DNA of 64,000 nucleotides from Actinophytocola sp. (GTDB taxonomy: Bacteria > Actinomycetota > Actinomycetes > Mycobacteriales > Pseudonocardiaceae), in the NCBI RefSeq assembly GCF_009379765.1, contig NZ_WHTD01000009.1, forward strand, positions 27,929-91,928. Reading direction: 5' to 3'. Made by a program: the position numbers and the translations under genes. A model generated the notes under the pieces. That model had not been told where the DNA came from, made no database searches, and was given only the letters and a program-made list of their open reading frames with translations. Below are positions 24,417 to 34,261 of this stretch, one piece after another (position 1 is the first letter of the stretch; the number at the start of each line of letters is the position of its first letter).

Positions 24417-26930
24417 ATGGTTGCCGCTCCATTTCCCGGAGCCCTCACCGCCCGCATCCCGGCGTTGGCCTCGCCGGTACAGGACTATCTCCGCGACCCC
24501 GGTGGCGCGATGCACGCGGTCCTCGTCGCGTTGCGCGAGTTCGCCGTCGCCTGGGGGCCGACCCTGGGTCCCGCGCTCGCCCTCGCGGCGACAATGGGTG
24601 TCGTCGAGCGCCGGTGGTGGCGGCGGCGTTGTCACGACCGGATGGCCACCGATGCCCGCATGGTGACTGTGCTCGCCCCGCCCACGGTGGACCCCGACGG
24701 CGCCGCGGCTTTGTACTCCAACCTGGTCGGGCTGTTGCGGCCCGGCTGGAAACGGCGGGTACACGGGCAGCCGCACATCGTGTGGGAATACGTGTTCACC
24801 CACAGCGGGGTCGCGCTGCGGTTGTGGCTACCGGGAATCGTGCCACCGGGCATGGCCGAGCGAGCGATCGAAGCGGCTTGGCCCGGTGCACACACCCGCA
24901 CCACTCCAGCCAAGCCGCCGATCCCGCTCACCACTCCGCCGGGCAAGTCCGTCGAGGCCGCGGGCGGGGAGTTGCGGCTCGCCCGCAGCGAGACCCTGCC
25001 CATCCGCTCGGACTTCCCCACCGACCCGATCCGGGCACTGCTGGGCGCACCGGTCGGGCTCGCCCACCACGAGCGAGCCGTGGTGCAGATCCTGGCCCGC
25101 CCGGTCACCGGTGCCCGTGTCCGCACAGCCCGCCGCGCCGCCCGCCGAGTCCGTACGGGCAACTCGGTCCGAATGGCTGGGCGGCTGCTGGATCTCATCA
25201 CCCCACACAGCGGCTCGCGGCGACCCAGCACCACCGCGAAACCGGTGACCGATCACCAGACCTCATTGGAGAACTCGGCGCAGGACCGGGTGATCGTCGC
25301 CAAGCAGCGCGGTCCCCAGTACGAGACACGCATCCGCTACGCCGTCGCCACCCTCGTTCCCAACGACATCACCGGCTCGGAGAGGGCGCCGGTGCGCGAA
25401 CACCTGCGCGGACGCGGCCACGCGATCGCCTCGGCGTTCGCCGCGTTCAGCGAGCACAACTACTACCGCCGTGTCCGGCTGCGTCACCCGGTGCGGGCGG
25501 TGGCCCAGCGGCGCCTCGCCGCTGGTGACCTGCTCTCGATCGCCGAGTTGGCGGCGCTCGCGCACGTGCCCACCGACGAGGCGATCCCCGGTCTGCAACG
25601 AGCCGGCGCCAAGGCCGTCCCACCACCGCCCGGTATCGCCACCGATGGGGCCGGGGTCAAGCCGATCGGGATCACCGATTCCGGTCACCCCCGCCCGGTC
25701 GGACTGCGGGTGGCCGACGCCCGCCACCACCTGCACATCCTCGGCGCCACCGGATCCGGCAAGTCCGAGTTGATGGCCCGGATGATCCTCGACGATGCCG
25801 ACGCCGGCCGCGGACTGGTCGTGGTGGACCCCAAGGGCGACCTCGTCACCGACATCCTGATGCGGCTGCCGTCCCGGCTCGGCGAGAAGGTCGTGCTCTT
25901 CGACGCCGACAGCCGCTCCCGCCCACCCGTGCTCAACCCGTTGGAAGGCGCCGACACCGCCCGCACCGTCGACAACTTGGTATCCATCTTTTCTCACGTC
26001 TACTCGTCCAGCTGGGGGCCCCGCACCGAGGACATCCTGCGCTCCGGACTCCTCACCCTGCGGGAGATGCCCGGCACACCAACACTGGTCGACCTGCCCA
26101 AGCTGCTCACGGTGCCCGCGTTCCGGCACCGCGCTCTCGACCAGATCTCCGACAGCATCCTGCTCGGGTTTTGGACCTGGTACGACGAGTTGTCCGAAGC
26201 CAGCAGAGCCCAGGTCGTGGCGCCACTGATGAACAAGCTCCGCGGGCTGCTGCTACGCCCTTTCGTCCGGGCTGCTCTCGCCGGCGGCGAGTCCACGGTC
26301 GAGATGGACGACGTGCTCGACGGTGGGATCTGCTTGGTACGTCTCGGGAAAGACGCACTCGGGATGGACACGGCCCGGTTGATGGGGTCCATTGTGGTCG
26401 CCCGGACGTGGCAGGCGGCGACCCGCCGTGCCCGGATACCGCAGCGCAAGCGCCGCGACGCCGGGCTCTACATCGACGAGTGCCACAACTTCCTGAACCT
26501 GGCCTACCCGATGGAAGACATGCTCGCCGAAGCTCGCGGATACCGGATGTCGATGACCCTCGCACACCAGTACCTACGCCAGCTTCCCCGCGAGCTGGAG
26601 GAAGGGATCTCCACCAACGCACGATCAAAGATCATCTTCACCGCGTCGCCCGAGGACGCGCGGGACCTGTCCCGCCACACCGCGCCGCGGCTCTCCGAGC
26701 ACGACCTCGCCAACCTCGGCCGGTTCCACATCGCGGCACGCCTGGTGCTCGACAGCGAGGAAGCGTCGCCGTTCACCGCCGTCACCCAGAAACTGTCGCC
26801 CGCCATCCCAGGGCGCGCCAAGCAGATCCGCCAGCTCGCCAAGGTCAACACCCAGCCACGGACCGCGTCCGACACCGATCGAGGCGAGGCCGACCGGCGA
26901 ACCGCGCTCGACCCGCGCCGCGCCGCCTGA
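24417..26930 (+). CDS. VirD4/TraG-type coupling protein
   Basis: The 837-residue coupling ATPase hands the relaxase-DNA complex to the channel. A membrane segment lies near the N-terminus (AWGPTLGPALALAATMGVVE). The motor domain has Walker A HILGATGSGKSELMAR near residue 443, GLVVVDPKGDLVTD, Walker B AGLYIDECHNFLN near 681 and MTLAHQYLRQLPRE. I chose the ATG at 24417 because of the AAGGGAG upstream; the open frame extends to 23922 but that part is antisense to the DUF3644 gene. Confidence 0.93.
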   Translation: MVAAPFPGALTARIPALASPVQDYLRDPGGAMHAVLVALREFAVAWGPTLGPALALAATMGVVERRWWRRRCHDRMATDARMVTVLAPPTVDPDGAAALYSNLVGLLRPGWKRRVHGQPHIVWEYVFTHSGVALRLWLPGIVPPGMAERAIEAAWPGAHTRTTPAKPPIPLTTPPGKSVEAAGGELRLARSETLPIRSDFPTDPIRALLGAPVGLAHHERAVVQILARPVTGARVRTARRAARRVRTGNSVRMAGRLLDLITPHSGSRRPSTTAKPVTDHQTSLENSAQDRVIVAKQRGPQYETRIRYAVATLVPNDITGSERAPVREHLRGRGHAIASAFAAFSEHNYYRRVRLRHPVRAVAQRRLAAGDLLSIAELAALAHVPTDEAIPGLQRAGAKAVPPPPGIATDGAGVKPIGITDSGHPRPVGLRVADARHHLHILGATGSGKSELMARMILDDADAGRGLVVVDPKGDLVTDILMRLPSRLGEKVVLFDADSRSRPPVLNPLEGADTARTVDNLVSIFSHVYSSSWGPRTEDILRSGLLTLREMPGTPTLVDLPKLLTVPAFRHRALDQISDSILLGFWTWYDELSEASRAQVVAPLMNKLRGLLLRPFVRAALAGGESTVEMDDVLDGGICLVRLGKDALGMDTARLMGSIVVARTWQAATRRARIPQRKRRDAGLYIDECHNFLNLAYPMEDMLAEARGYRMSMTLAHQYLRQLPRELEEGISTNARSKIIFTASPEDARDLSRHTAPRLSEHDLANLGRFHIAARLVLDSEEASPFTAVTQKLSPAIPGRAKQIRQLAKVNTQPRTASDTDRGEADRRTALDPRRAA

Positions 26931-26997
26931 CTCGCCCGCCCAACCCGCTCATCCGCCGCGGCCCGCTGTGCCTGGCTACTGGAGGGGCTGTCACGTC

Positions 26998-28032
26998 ATG
27001 ATCACCAATCCCACGCCACAACGCGCCCTGCGCGGCCACCGTCCCGAGCGCGACACGCCTCGCGTGCGCAACTCGGCCGAGCATCACGCCTGGCTCGCCG
27101 GCCACCTCACCCCACGGGACCGGTGGCTGGTACGCATGCTGTTCGAGCACAAGGTGTTCACCACCCACCAGATCGTCGACCTCGCGTTTCCCACCCGGCG
27201 CGCGGCGAACCTCCGGCTGCTCAACCTGCACAAGTGGGGTGTTCTCCACCGGTTCCAACCGCACCGGGACAGCGGCTCGCACCCCATGCACTACGTCCTG
27301 GACACCGCGGGGGCGACCCTGCTGGCCCACGAGGACGGCATCGAACCGGGCGCCTTGAACTACAACCGTGACCGCGAAATCGGTCGCGCGTACTCACTCC
27401 AACTCGCACACACCGTCGGCTGCAACGGACTGCTCACCGCGCTCATTCGCCGCGCCCGCCAACCCGGCGCCACCGGGGAACTCACCGCGTGGTGGTCAGC
27501 CGCCCGCTGCGGCCGGCACTGGGGCGACATCATCACCCCCGACGGCTACGGCCGCTGGCGCGAAGCAGGCCGCGAGGTCGAATGGTTCGTCGAGTTCGAC
27601 TTCGGCACCGAGCAACTCTCCCGGCTCGCCGCGAAACTCACCCGCTACGAACGACTCGCCACCACCACCGGCATCACCACCCCCGTCTTGGTGTGGCTGC
27701 CCACCACCGAGCGAGAGGCGACGGCACGGCGAGCGCTCGCCGACGCTCAGCGCGCACTCGACCATCCTCGCCGGGTCCCCGTCGCGACCACCAACGCCAC
27801 CACCAGCGCCGATCCGCTGGACATGGCCCTGCCGCGATGGCGACGGGTCGGCGACGCCGACACAGCCGGACGCACTCGACTGGCCGACCTACCCGCGTTG
27901 TGGCCCGGTCTGTCCACACCGGCACCCCACCCAGCCAATGTCAACCGCACCCGCCAGGCCGTCGACGAACGGCCCGACCTGGCACCGCCGCACCCGATGC
28001 CACCACCCGAACCCGCCTACCGCAGGAGGTGA
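26998..28032 (+). CDS. Replication-relaxation family protein (candidate relaxase/initiator)
   Basis: The 344-residue product shows the replication-relaxation pattern: LTPRDRWLVRMLFEHKVFTT, HQIVDLAFPTRRAANLRL (a winged-helix segment), LHKWGVLHRFQP and, later, VEWFVEFDFGTEQLSRL with the acidic residues conserved in that family. Members in Gram-positive elements are thought to nick or bind DNA during plasmid replication or transfer. No other relaxase is visible in the element, so this is the best candidate. Start at 26998 has a GGAGG 12 bases upstream. Confidence 0.8.
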   Translation: MITNPTPQRALRGHRPERDTPRVRNSAEHHAWLAGHLTPRDRWLVRMLFEHKVFTTHQIVDLAFPTRRAANLRLLNLHKWGVLHRFQPHRDSGSHPMHYVLDTAGATLLAHEDGIEPGALNYNRDREIGRAYSLQLAHTVGCNGLLTALIRRARQPGATGELTAWWSAARCGRHWGDIITPDGYGRWREAGREVEWFVEFDFGTEQLSRLAAKLTRYERLATTTGITTPVLVWLPTTEREATARRALADAQRALDHPRRVPVATTNATTSADPLDMALPRWRRVGDADTAGRTRLADLPALWPGLSTPAPHPANVNRTRQAVDERPDLAPPHPMPPPEPAYRRR

Positions 28033-28039
28033 CTCCTCT

Positions 28040-29011
28040 ATGAGCAAGATCGCCGCCACCGGAGCAGCGTTCGCCACCGTGATCATCCTGCTCGTCGGTG
28101 GCGGCGCCACGGCCGTCGTCCAAGCCATCTTCGGCGGCAACAACAGCCAGCCCAGCGCCGCCGCGCCGGCTGACATCCCGGCCGACTACCTCGCCTTCTA
28201 CAGCGAGGCCGCAGGCGTGTGCCCCGGCCTGGACTGGTCGATCCTCGCCGCGATCGGAAAGATCGAGAGCAACCACGGCCGAAGCACTCTCGTCGGAGTG
28301 GCCGACGGCACCGAAAACGCGTACGGGGCCGGTGGTCCCATGCAGTTCCTTAAGCCAACATTTGACGGCGTGATCGCCAGACACACGATCCCAGCCGGCG
28401 GCGCGAGTCCACCGTCGCGGTACAACCCGCACGACGCCATCCACGCCGCCGCCTACAACCTTTGCGACAACGGCGCCCGCCGAGGCGACCTACGCGCCGC
28501 GATCTTCGCCTACAACCACGCCGACTGGTACGTCAACGAGGTTCTCGCCCAAGCGAAACAATACGCCGACACCGCTACCGTCGGCACCGGCGACTGCAAC
28601 GCCATCCAGGCCACCAACACCGCCGCCATGACCGCGATCAACTACGCCTGCGGTCAGCGAGGATTGCCCTATGTATGGGGCGGCAACGGTCCCGAGTCCG
28701 GGCACGCGGGCTTCGACTGCTCCGGCCTCACCAAAGCCGCCTACGGCGCCGCCGGAATCACCCTGCCCCGCACCGCACACACGCAATACCACGCTGGCCC
28801 GCATGTTCCGGACGGCCAACCCCTGCTGCCCGGAGATCTCGTCTTCTATGGCAACCCCAACACCAAGATCCAACACGTGGGTCTCTACATTGGTGGAGGT
28901 TTGATGGTGGACGCACCGGACTTTGGCCAGACCGTGGGCCGCCGCCCGTACCGATACTCCGGAGACGCCTATGCCGGGGCTACGCGCCCGGCTGGATCCG
29001 TTGCCGCGTAA
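28040..29011 (+). CDS. Lytic transglycosylase plus NlpC/P60 endopeptidase (VirB1-like)
   Basis: The 323-residue enzyme has an N-terminal membrane anchor (AFATVIILLVGGGATAVVQA), a lytic transglycosylase domain with the catalytic Glu in AIGKIESNHGRS near residue 74, and an NlpC/P60 domain with Cys in GFDCSGLTKAAYG near 225 and His in HVGLYIGGG near 279. It would open peptidoglycan for the transfer channel. A perfect AGGAGGT precedes the ATG at 28040, 7 bases after the previous gene. It closes the T4SS operon; 29012-29170 holds no gene. Confidence 0.93.
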   Translation: MSKIAATGAAFATVIILLVGGGATAVVQAIFGGNNSQPSAAAPADIPADYLAFYSEAAGVCPGLDWSILAAIGKIESNHGRSTLVGVADGTENAYGAGGPMQFLKPTFDGVIARHTIPAGGASPPSRYNPHDAIHAAAYNLCDNGARRGDLRAAIFAYNHADWYVNEVLAQAKQYADTATVGTGDCNAIQATNTAAMTAINYACGQRGLPYVWGGNGPESGHAGFDCSGLTKAAYGAAGITLPRTAHTQYHAGPHVPDGQPLLPGDLVFYGNPNTKIQHVGLYIGGGLMVDAPDFGQTVGRRPYRYSGDAYAGATRPAGSVAA

Positions 29012-29170
29012 GAAAATACCTTAGTCAGCAGGTTCGTCTAGGCGCAGCCGCAGTGTTGCGCTCCGTCTGCCTGCAGGTCACTGGCAAGCGCGACACCGCT
29101 CCAGCGTACCCGTGCGATCGAGCGACAGGCAGTGATCACGCGACCGGGCGGCTGGTGCGTCCGATGGTCT

Positions 29171-30049
29171 CTACATGAGTAGGGCGATCATTCGCTTGTC
29201 GCGCTCGATGTCCGTTGCCAGTCGTCGCAGTTCATCTCGTTGGGCCAGAGCGCCGGCCTCCCAATCTGGGGTGAGCGCGTTGCCCGCGTGGAACACGATG
29301 TCGTGTCCGAGGCCCCAGATCATGCTGTTGACAGCGGCGCACGCGACGGCGATGGGGTCGATGTCACAGCCAACCCACCGGACGGTGCGAGGGTCGCGGC
29401 CCTGTTCCCGCATGACTTCGGCCACGGCGCGGAACATACCGCCGGTGCCCATCATCGGGTCCTCGACAATGCGGTGCTCCTCGACATCGGACATCCGCGC
29501 GAGCAACTCGGCTATGGATGCGGGCGTGTAGAACTGTCCGCGGGCTTGCAGGGCGGACTTTGGCCGGAGGATCGTGAGCACGTTGCCGAGCAGGTCGGTG
29601 TCGAAGCGCCGGTCAGTACCAGTCAGATCCGGTTGACCGGCCCGAAGGGCGGCTTGCGCAACCGCATGTGCGTGTTGGTACACGCTTGCTTCGGTCCCAT
29701 CGAAGATCCACGAGATGATCGGGTACACCAGGTGCGTAATTTCTGGCCGTGATCGAATGACTGAAGTCCATGTGTGACGAGCAAAGGCCATGAAGTCGGC
29801 TGTATCACATTCGATCATCGAGTCGGTGACGTCGTTTCCTTGGGAGTCATTTCGCGGCAATGCGGCGAGCGTGGCAATGATCGATACGGGAAGGTCGAGT
29901 CGCCCGGTGCCGTACGCGCCGTGCCAGGCAGCTTCCGCCGACTCAGCTATCTTGCGTGCGTGCATTTCGGGGTTCGTGGGCGGCGTGAGTCGTTTACGTG
30001 AATTCCTCAGGCGCTGACGTGTAGGCTTCTTGGGAGGCAATGAGGACAT
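29171..30049 (-). CDS. N-6 adenine DNA methylase-like protein (short HsdM type)
   Basis: The 292-residue product has RGQFYTPASIAELLARM, then the AdoMet motif IVEDPMMGTGGMFRAVAEVM and VGCDIDPIAVACAAVN, as in type I modification subunits and related methylases. It stops before the NPPF/NPPY catalytic motif, so it lacks the residues that flip and methylate adenine. Whether this short form is a natural accessory protein of such elements or a truncation is open. Start at 30049 follows GGAGAG. No specificity or restriction subunit is adjacent. Confidence 0.75.
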   Translation of the reverse strand: MSSLPPKKPTRQRLRNSRKRLTPPTNPEMHARKIAESAEAAWHGAYGTGRLDLPVSIIATLAALPRNDSQGNDVTDSMIECDTADFMAFARHTWTSVIRSRPEITHLVYPIISWIFDGTEASVYQHAHAVAQAALRAGQPDLTGTDRRFDTDLLGNVLTILRPKSALQARGQFYTPASIAELLARMSDVEEHRIVEDPMMGTGGMFRAVAEVMREQGRDPRTVRWVGCDIDPIAVACAAVNSMIWGLGHDIVFHAGNALTPDWEAGALAQRDELRRLATDIERDKRMIALLM

Positions 30050-30319
30050 AAGGGTGCTCTCCGGATATTTCGATTCGATTACTGGTGCGCGCCGCTGGCC
30101 AGTGATGCGAAGGGATGCCGCCGTGCGATCAATCGTTCGCACTACACGCGGGTGGCGACGAGCGTGTCGATGAGCGCGCAGCCCCTCCGGGACCGGTTGT
30201 GCGTGTCCATGGGTACGTGGCGCCCCGGCGGGCATCTGCAGGTGGCGGTGTTCTGCGGCATGGGCGATGCGCTAGACTGATGGTCCGCGAACCCTTCTGT
30301 TGGTGAGCGGTGTTGGATG

Positions 30320-30367
30320 CCCGGCGGGTGAGTTGCTGCGCCTCTTCGGAGGTGTTCACCCGCCGGG
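30320..30367 (-). terminator. Perfect 12-bp inverted repeat downstream of the 92-aa gene
   Basis: CCCGGCGGGTGA (30320) and TCACCCGCCGGG (30356) form a 12-bp stem with a 24-base loop, 9 bases beyond the stop of the 30377-30655 gene. It may terminate that gene. Immediately beyond it, CCAACACCG (30308-30316, read leftward) is the same 9-mer found in the two leader elements at 32254 and 35082. Confidence 0.5.
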
Positions 30368-30376
30368 CCCGGTCTT

Positions 30377-30655
30377 TCAGTGATCGCTGCCTTCTGTCAG
30401 GCCGATCGCCGCCGTGATGAGGCAATCCATGACGACCTGCGCTTCGTCGGGCAGAATGTGTCCATGTTCTTGATAAAGCCTCCCGAGACTCGCGACGCAG
30501 TCGATTTGCTCCGCATCCGAGACGGGTTGAATTTTGCCCGCTCCGAAATAGTGGAGTGTGATTCCTGCTGTCTGAAACCAGAGGAAAGACAAGGTGGTTT
30601 CGTCAATCAGACGGTACTCGTTAGGGATACTGTGACCGTTCTCTTTGTGACACAT
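30377..30655 (-). CDS. Hypothetical protein, 92 aa
   Basis: The ATG at 30655 has an AAGGAG 9 bases upstream. The product reads MCHKENGHSIPNEYRLIDET, then SFLWFQTAGITLHYFGAGKI and an alpha-helical C-terminus. It has no recognised domain or membrane segment. The gene is clearly poorer in GC than its neighbours and uses rare A/T-ending codons, a sign of separate transfer. Confidence 0.6.
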   Translation of the reverse strand: MCHKENGHSIPNEYRLIDETTLSFLWFQTAGITLHYFGAGKIQPVSDAEQIDCVASLGRLYQEHGHILPDEAQVVMDCLITAAIGLTEGSDH

Positions 30656-31232
30656 GAGGTCTTCTCCTTCTTACGGTTGCCAGCTCGACACATTTCGACA
30701 AGTTGATTGATGTCCTTTGTGGATCATGGGGCACGGGTGGAAGTGGTTTAGGTGACAGGGAATCCGTCTCCGTCAGCGCACGCGGCAAGGAAGGGTGCTG
30801 AACGAGTCGCCGAAGGCGTTCGGGTGAGCGCCGCCGCTCCCACACGGTGGCGCCGTCGGCATCGCGGTGCGGGGGGTGCGCCCATGGGCGGTGGGATCGG
30901 GAAGCGTGAACGGTGACTGCCCGGCCGCGTCGGCGCCAACTATTTGCTGCGCGGAACCGAAGTCGCTCGCGTCGTAGGCCCATACCCAGTCGCACCAACG
31001 TCCGGTGCAACGAGCGAAGCGAGTGTGAACGGGACTGGGACGTGGAGGTAGTTCGCGCTATGGATGAGCCAGTCGCCGCCCTGTATGGCGCGCTGATGGA
31101 CGATGGCTTGGTTGCGAGAGTGGTAACCAATGATCAACTTCTCCGAGTGGCGGTCCTGCTGGTGCGGGATGACGCATCCGCACGGGTCGACATCGGGATG
31201 CGAGAGACAGAGAGGGAGTGCGTCCGCCGTAG
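30656..31232. other. Gene-free stretch
   Basis: I see no convincing gene in these 577 bases. Open frames exist on both strands but none has a good ribosome binding site or protein-like composition. It may hold the promoter of the 92-aa gene and the 3' region of ardC. Confidence 0.4.
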
Positions 31233-32225
31233 TCAGGCGGCTTCGGTGCGGACGTTGCGGTGTGCGGCGTTGGCCGCGCTGGTGTCCGCGTCGGTGCTGG
31301 CTGCCTGGTGCGGTGCCTGGTCGAGCCGGCCGAGGATGGCGTCGGCGACGGTGAGCACGCGTTGGGCGGATTGGCGGGCGGCGTCGCGGTCGGCGGCCCA
31401 GCCGGCGACGTAGGGCACGGAGTAGGCCAGGGTGTCCAGGCCGCATACCGCGGCCACGACGCACGCCACCGATTCCGCTTCGACTTCGCGCAGATGCCGC
31501 GGGGTGTCGGCGCCGCGGGTTTCGTGCTCACACAGGATGTGTGCCAGTTCGTGGGTGAGAGTCTTGGAGGCCTGCGCGGGGTCGACGTCGGCGCGCACGA
31601 TCACGCGCCGCTCGCCCCAGATGGTTCGGCCGTAGGCGCCGTCGCAGTCGCCACGCTCCACGCTGTAGCCACGGGCCGTGATCTGCGCGGCGATGAGGTC
31701 CCAGAGCCCCGCGGGGGCGTCGCCGGACAGCTCGATTGGTCGCGGCGGTGCCGGACGGTTCGCCCGCGGTTCGCCCTGCAGCTGGGAGACGTCGACGACG
31801 GGCACGAGCAGGAATCCGGACAGCTCCGTTGTGCCAGTCGTCTGGTCAGGGCTGTTGGTGGAGTCGCCGCCGTTGCCGGCCTTCTCGGGGTCGAGCGTGC
31901 GGAGCCGGGGTTTCCAGATTTTGATCTTGTGGGTGCCTTTGCGCATGTAGCCGTGGCCCTCTTGCTTCCATTCGGACAGCGGGCGTACGTCGGTGGCTTC
32001 GGGGCACTGTTGCAAGATCATGATCACGTTGTTGAGGCTGTAGCGGCGCAGCCACGCCCGGGAGGTGATCAACTGTTGCCAGCCTTCCGCGGTCATGAGC
32101 CTGTCCACCCCGTTGAGCAGCTGTTCACGGGCGACCGACAGGCGTTCGGCGCGTGCCTCGGGCGACAAGGTGTGCCGAGACCTCCGGCGACTGGTGGACG
32201 TGCTGTGTCCGGGTGTGCGCGTCAT
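31233..32225 (-). CDS. ardC: ArdC-like antirestriction protein
   Basis: The 330-residue protein has the N-terminal single-strand DNA-binding domain of ArdC (DRLMTAEGWQQLITSRAWLR, RYSLNNVIMILQQCPEATDV, YMRKGTHKIKIWKP) and a C-terminal zincin-like domain with LTHELAHILCEHE near residue 223, the HExxH metal site. In plasmids ArdC shields incoming single-stranded DNA from restriction. It is the last gene of a four-gene leftward group (clamp and two conserved proteins upstream). A structured leader precedes it. Confidence 0.88.
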   Translation of the reverse strand: MTRTPGHSTSTSRRRSRHTLSPEARAERLSVAREQLLNGVDRLMTAEGWQQLITSRAWLRRYSLNNVIMILQQCPEATDVRPLSEWKQEGHGYMRKGTHKIKIWKPRLRTLDPEKAGNGGDSTNSPDQTTGTTELSGFLLVPVVDVSQLQGEPRANRPAPPRPIELSGDAPAGLWDLIAAQITARGYSVERGDCDGAYGRTIWGERRVIVRADVDPAQASKTLTHELAHILCEHETRGADTPRHLREVEAESVACVVAAVCGLDTLAYSVPYVAGWAADRDAARQSAQRVLTVADAILGRLDQAPHQAASTDADTSAANAAHRNVRTEAA

Positions 32226-32253
32226 CGCGGGTCACTCCTGTTCATCATCGGTG

Positions 32254-32305
32254 CGGTGTTGGGTGGGGTGTGGTGCATCGGGGTTGCTGTCCCGATGCAC
32301 CACAC
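32254..32305 (-). promoter_or_regulatory. Structured leader of ardC
   Basis: GTGTGGTGCATCGGG and CCCGATGCACCACAC make a perfect 15-bp stem with an 8-base loop at 32268-32305, between the clamp stop and the ardC start. The 16 bases CGGGACAGCAACCCCG (read leftward, 32294-32279) and the 9 bases CCAACACCG (32262-32254) recur at exactly the same distances, 54 and 29 bases, from the start codon at 35053. This suggests a shared control element rather than only a terminator. Confidence 0.6.
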
Positions 32306-32331
32306 GGGTCTGTCCCTTGTGGCTGTTGTCC

Positions 32332-33579
32332 TCAGTTCTGGGGCGCGCGTACCGGCATGATCAGGTGGCGGAACGCGCCGCCGTCGGTCAGTGCGTCCGC
32401 GGCGTCGGTCAGCAGTACGGGGCGGTTGACGCTGGCTTGGGTGTGCAGGGTGACCGTGTCGCCGGTGAAGCTGTTCAGCGCGTCGGCCAGGTGGGCGGGG
32501 TTGAACCGGAACGTTTCGGTGTCGGTGACCCCGTCGACGAGGGCCGGTTGCTCTGGTGCGGTCACGGCGTCGGCGTGGTCGTCGAGCACGGGCGCCACCG
32601 ACACCGACTCGCCGGTGATGGTCACGGCGACCTGTCCGCTGGCTTGGCGTTTCGCGTCGAGCACGGCGGCGGCACGGCGCGCCGTGGCCAGCAACGCGGC
32701 GCGGTCGGTCTGCACCGTGCCAGCCGCGGCGTCTGGGATGAGCTGCCGATACCGCGGGAACTCCGCACAGAGGGTGCGCACGGACATCGTGACGTCGCCA
32801 CAGGTGAACGACACGACCGATGGGCTTGTGACGTGGTCGAGCCCGACACGCACGCGGTCATCGGTGAACCGCTTGACCATGGGGGCGACCAGCTGCCCCG
32901 GCACCAGGGCGGATGTCGTCCGGACGGCACGGGCGACCGACACCGCCGGAAGTGACGCGACGGCCAACCGGTAACGGTCGGTTGCGGCCAGAGTGACCGT
33001 GCTGGGAGCGATCTCCAGGTTGACACCGGTCACCATGGGCAACGTGTCGTCCTTGCCGACGGCGACCATAACGCGCGCCATGTCGCGAGTGAATGTCTCC
33101 CGGTCCACCTGGGCCAGCGTCGGCGCGGCGTCGGGGATCGCGGGGTAGTCCTCGGTCGGGTAGCCGGTGACGGGCATCGTGTACCCGCCAAGATCAACTA
33201 CTGGGGTGCCGTCGTCGGTGGCGCGAACGGTGACCGGTAGCGCATCGGCATCGCGCTTGCGGGTGCCCTTGACGAGCGCGCCGATGAGCTTGGTGATCTC
33301 TCCGTGATCAACAAGTAGGGCGCCCGCGGTCTGCACGGTGCCCGGCAGTCGGACGGTCACGGTGGTCTCGTAGTCCGTGGCGCTGATCGTGAGGTGACCA
33401 TCGCGGGCCTGCAGGAGAGCGCCACCGAGGACGGGCACTACGGGATGTTTCGAGACAGCCAGCCCGACGGTGGTCAACGCGTCGGCCAGGGTGGCGCGGT
33501 CGGTGGTGAAGCCCAGTTCGGCGGCCGGAGCGGTGCGCGGAGTGCCCGCGGCGGTCGGGGTGTCGGCGGTGATGGTCAT
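32332..33579 (-). CDS. DNA polymerase III beta-clamp (DnaN) homologue
   Basis: The 415-residue protein follows the three-domain sliding clamp: ADALTTVGLAVSKHPVVPVL with TISATDYETTVTVRLPG in domain 1, MVTGVNLEIAPSTVTLAATD and RYRLAV in domain 2, and the C-terminal FRHLIMPVR in place of the usual YLIMPVR. It would tether polymerase to DNA. Chromosomal dnaN sits near oriC beside dnaA and recF; none is here, so this is an element-borne copy that could favour replication of the transferred or excised element. It has a GGAGG 8 bases before its start. Confidence 0.88.
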   Translation of the reverse strand: MTITADTPTAAGTPRTAPAAELGFTTDRATLADALTTVGLAVSKHPVVPVLGGALLQARDGHLTISATDYETTVTVRLPGTVQTAGALLVDHGEITKLIGALVKGTRKRDADALPVTVRATDDGTPVVDLGGYTMPVTGYPTEDYPAIPDAAPTLAQVDRETFTRDMARVMVAVGKDDTLPMVTGVNLEIAPSTVTLAATDRYRLAVASLPAVSVARAVRTTSALVPGQLVAPMVKRFTDDRVRVGLDHVTSPSVVSFTCGDVTMSVRTLCAEFPRYRQLIPDAAAGTVQTDRAALLATARRAAAVLDAKRQASGQVAVTITGESVSVAPVLDDHADAVTAPEQPALVDGVTDTETFRFNPAHLADALNSFTGDTVTLHTQASVNRPVLLTDAADALTDGGAFRHLIMPVRAPQN

Positions 33580-33644
33580 CGTAGGTACCTCCGTCGGTCA
33601 GCGGTGGTTGAGTGAGGGGTGAACGGGTGCCACGCGGGTACGGT

Positions 33645-34172
33645 TTAGGCCGCGGGTGGAACCGCGCGCAGTCGGCGCGTCGGCGCGTACGGGCCGACAA
33701 CGTGGGTTCCGTCGCGCAGTGGCGTGAGGTCCATGTGCGCCAACGGTTGCCCCACGTATGGGGTGTGCATGATCAGGTGCCCGGCAAGGTCGCCGTCGGT
33801 GTCATCGGGCACGCGCCGGATGGTGAACGTGAACGCGCCGCGGGGGTCGCCGACCGATATGGACACCGTGACGGAGTCCTCCGACTCGTCGGTGTGCACG
33901 GCGGCACTGTTGCACCAGGACAACGGGATACGTTCCGGCTCGTGCGGACCCTCGCCGTAGTCGGGATCGGTGTCGGCCGCCGGTTCGAAGTCGACACAGG
34001 TGGTGTCGCCCGACTCGGTTTCGTAGCCGTCGACGGTTTCGGTGAGCTCCTCACCGCACGCGCGGCACCGGTACGTCGGGGTGTAGTCGGTGTCGAATTC
34101 CAGGCTGACCGTGTCCGGGGTGTCGTCGGGCAGTCTGGCGGGGTCGCCGTCCACGTAGAGCGCAGCAAACAT
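33645..34172 (-). CDS. Conserved hypothetical protein, 175 aa
   Basis: The product begins MFAALYVDGDPARLPDDTPD, contains one CxxC (TYRCRACGEELTET) that may be half of a zinc site, and ends with an Ile/His/Pro-rich region. The ATG at 34172 follows a GAGG 7 bases upstream; longer in-frame starts lack a site. No domain recognised. It sits between another Cys-containing hypothetical and the clamp gene in the same direction and is probably co-transcribed with them. Confidence 0.65.
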   Translation of the reverse strand: MFAALYVDGDPARLPDDTPDTVSLEFDTDYTPTYRCRACGEELTETVDGYETESGDTTCVDFEPAADTDPDYGEGPHEPERIPLSWCNSAAVHTDESEDSVTVSISVGDPRGAFTFTIRRVPDDTDGDLAGHLIMHTPYVGQPLAHMDLTPLRDGTHVVGPYAPTRRLRAVPPAA

Positions 34173-34261
34173 CACAAACCTCACAATGCGAGAGACGAAA
34201 AGAAAGTTCAGGAGGGCCGGGCCTGCGGGCGCGTCGGTGAGCTGCCCGCTGGCGCGGCCAG

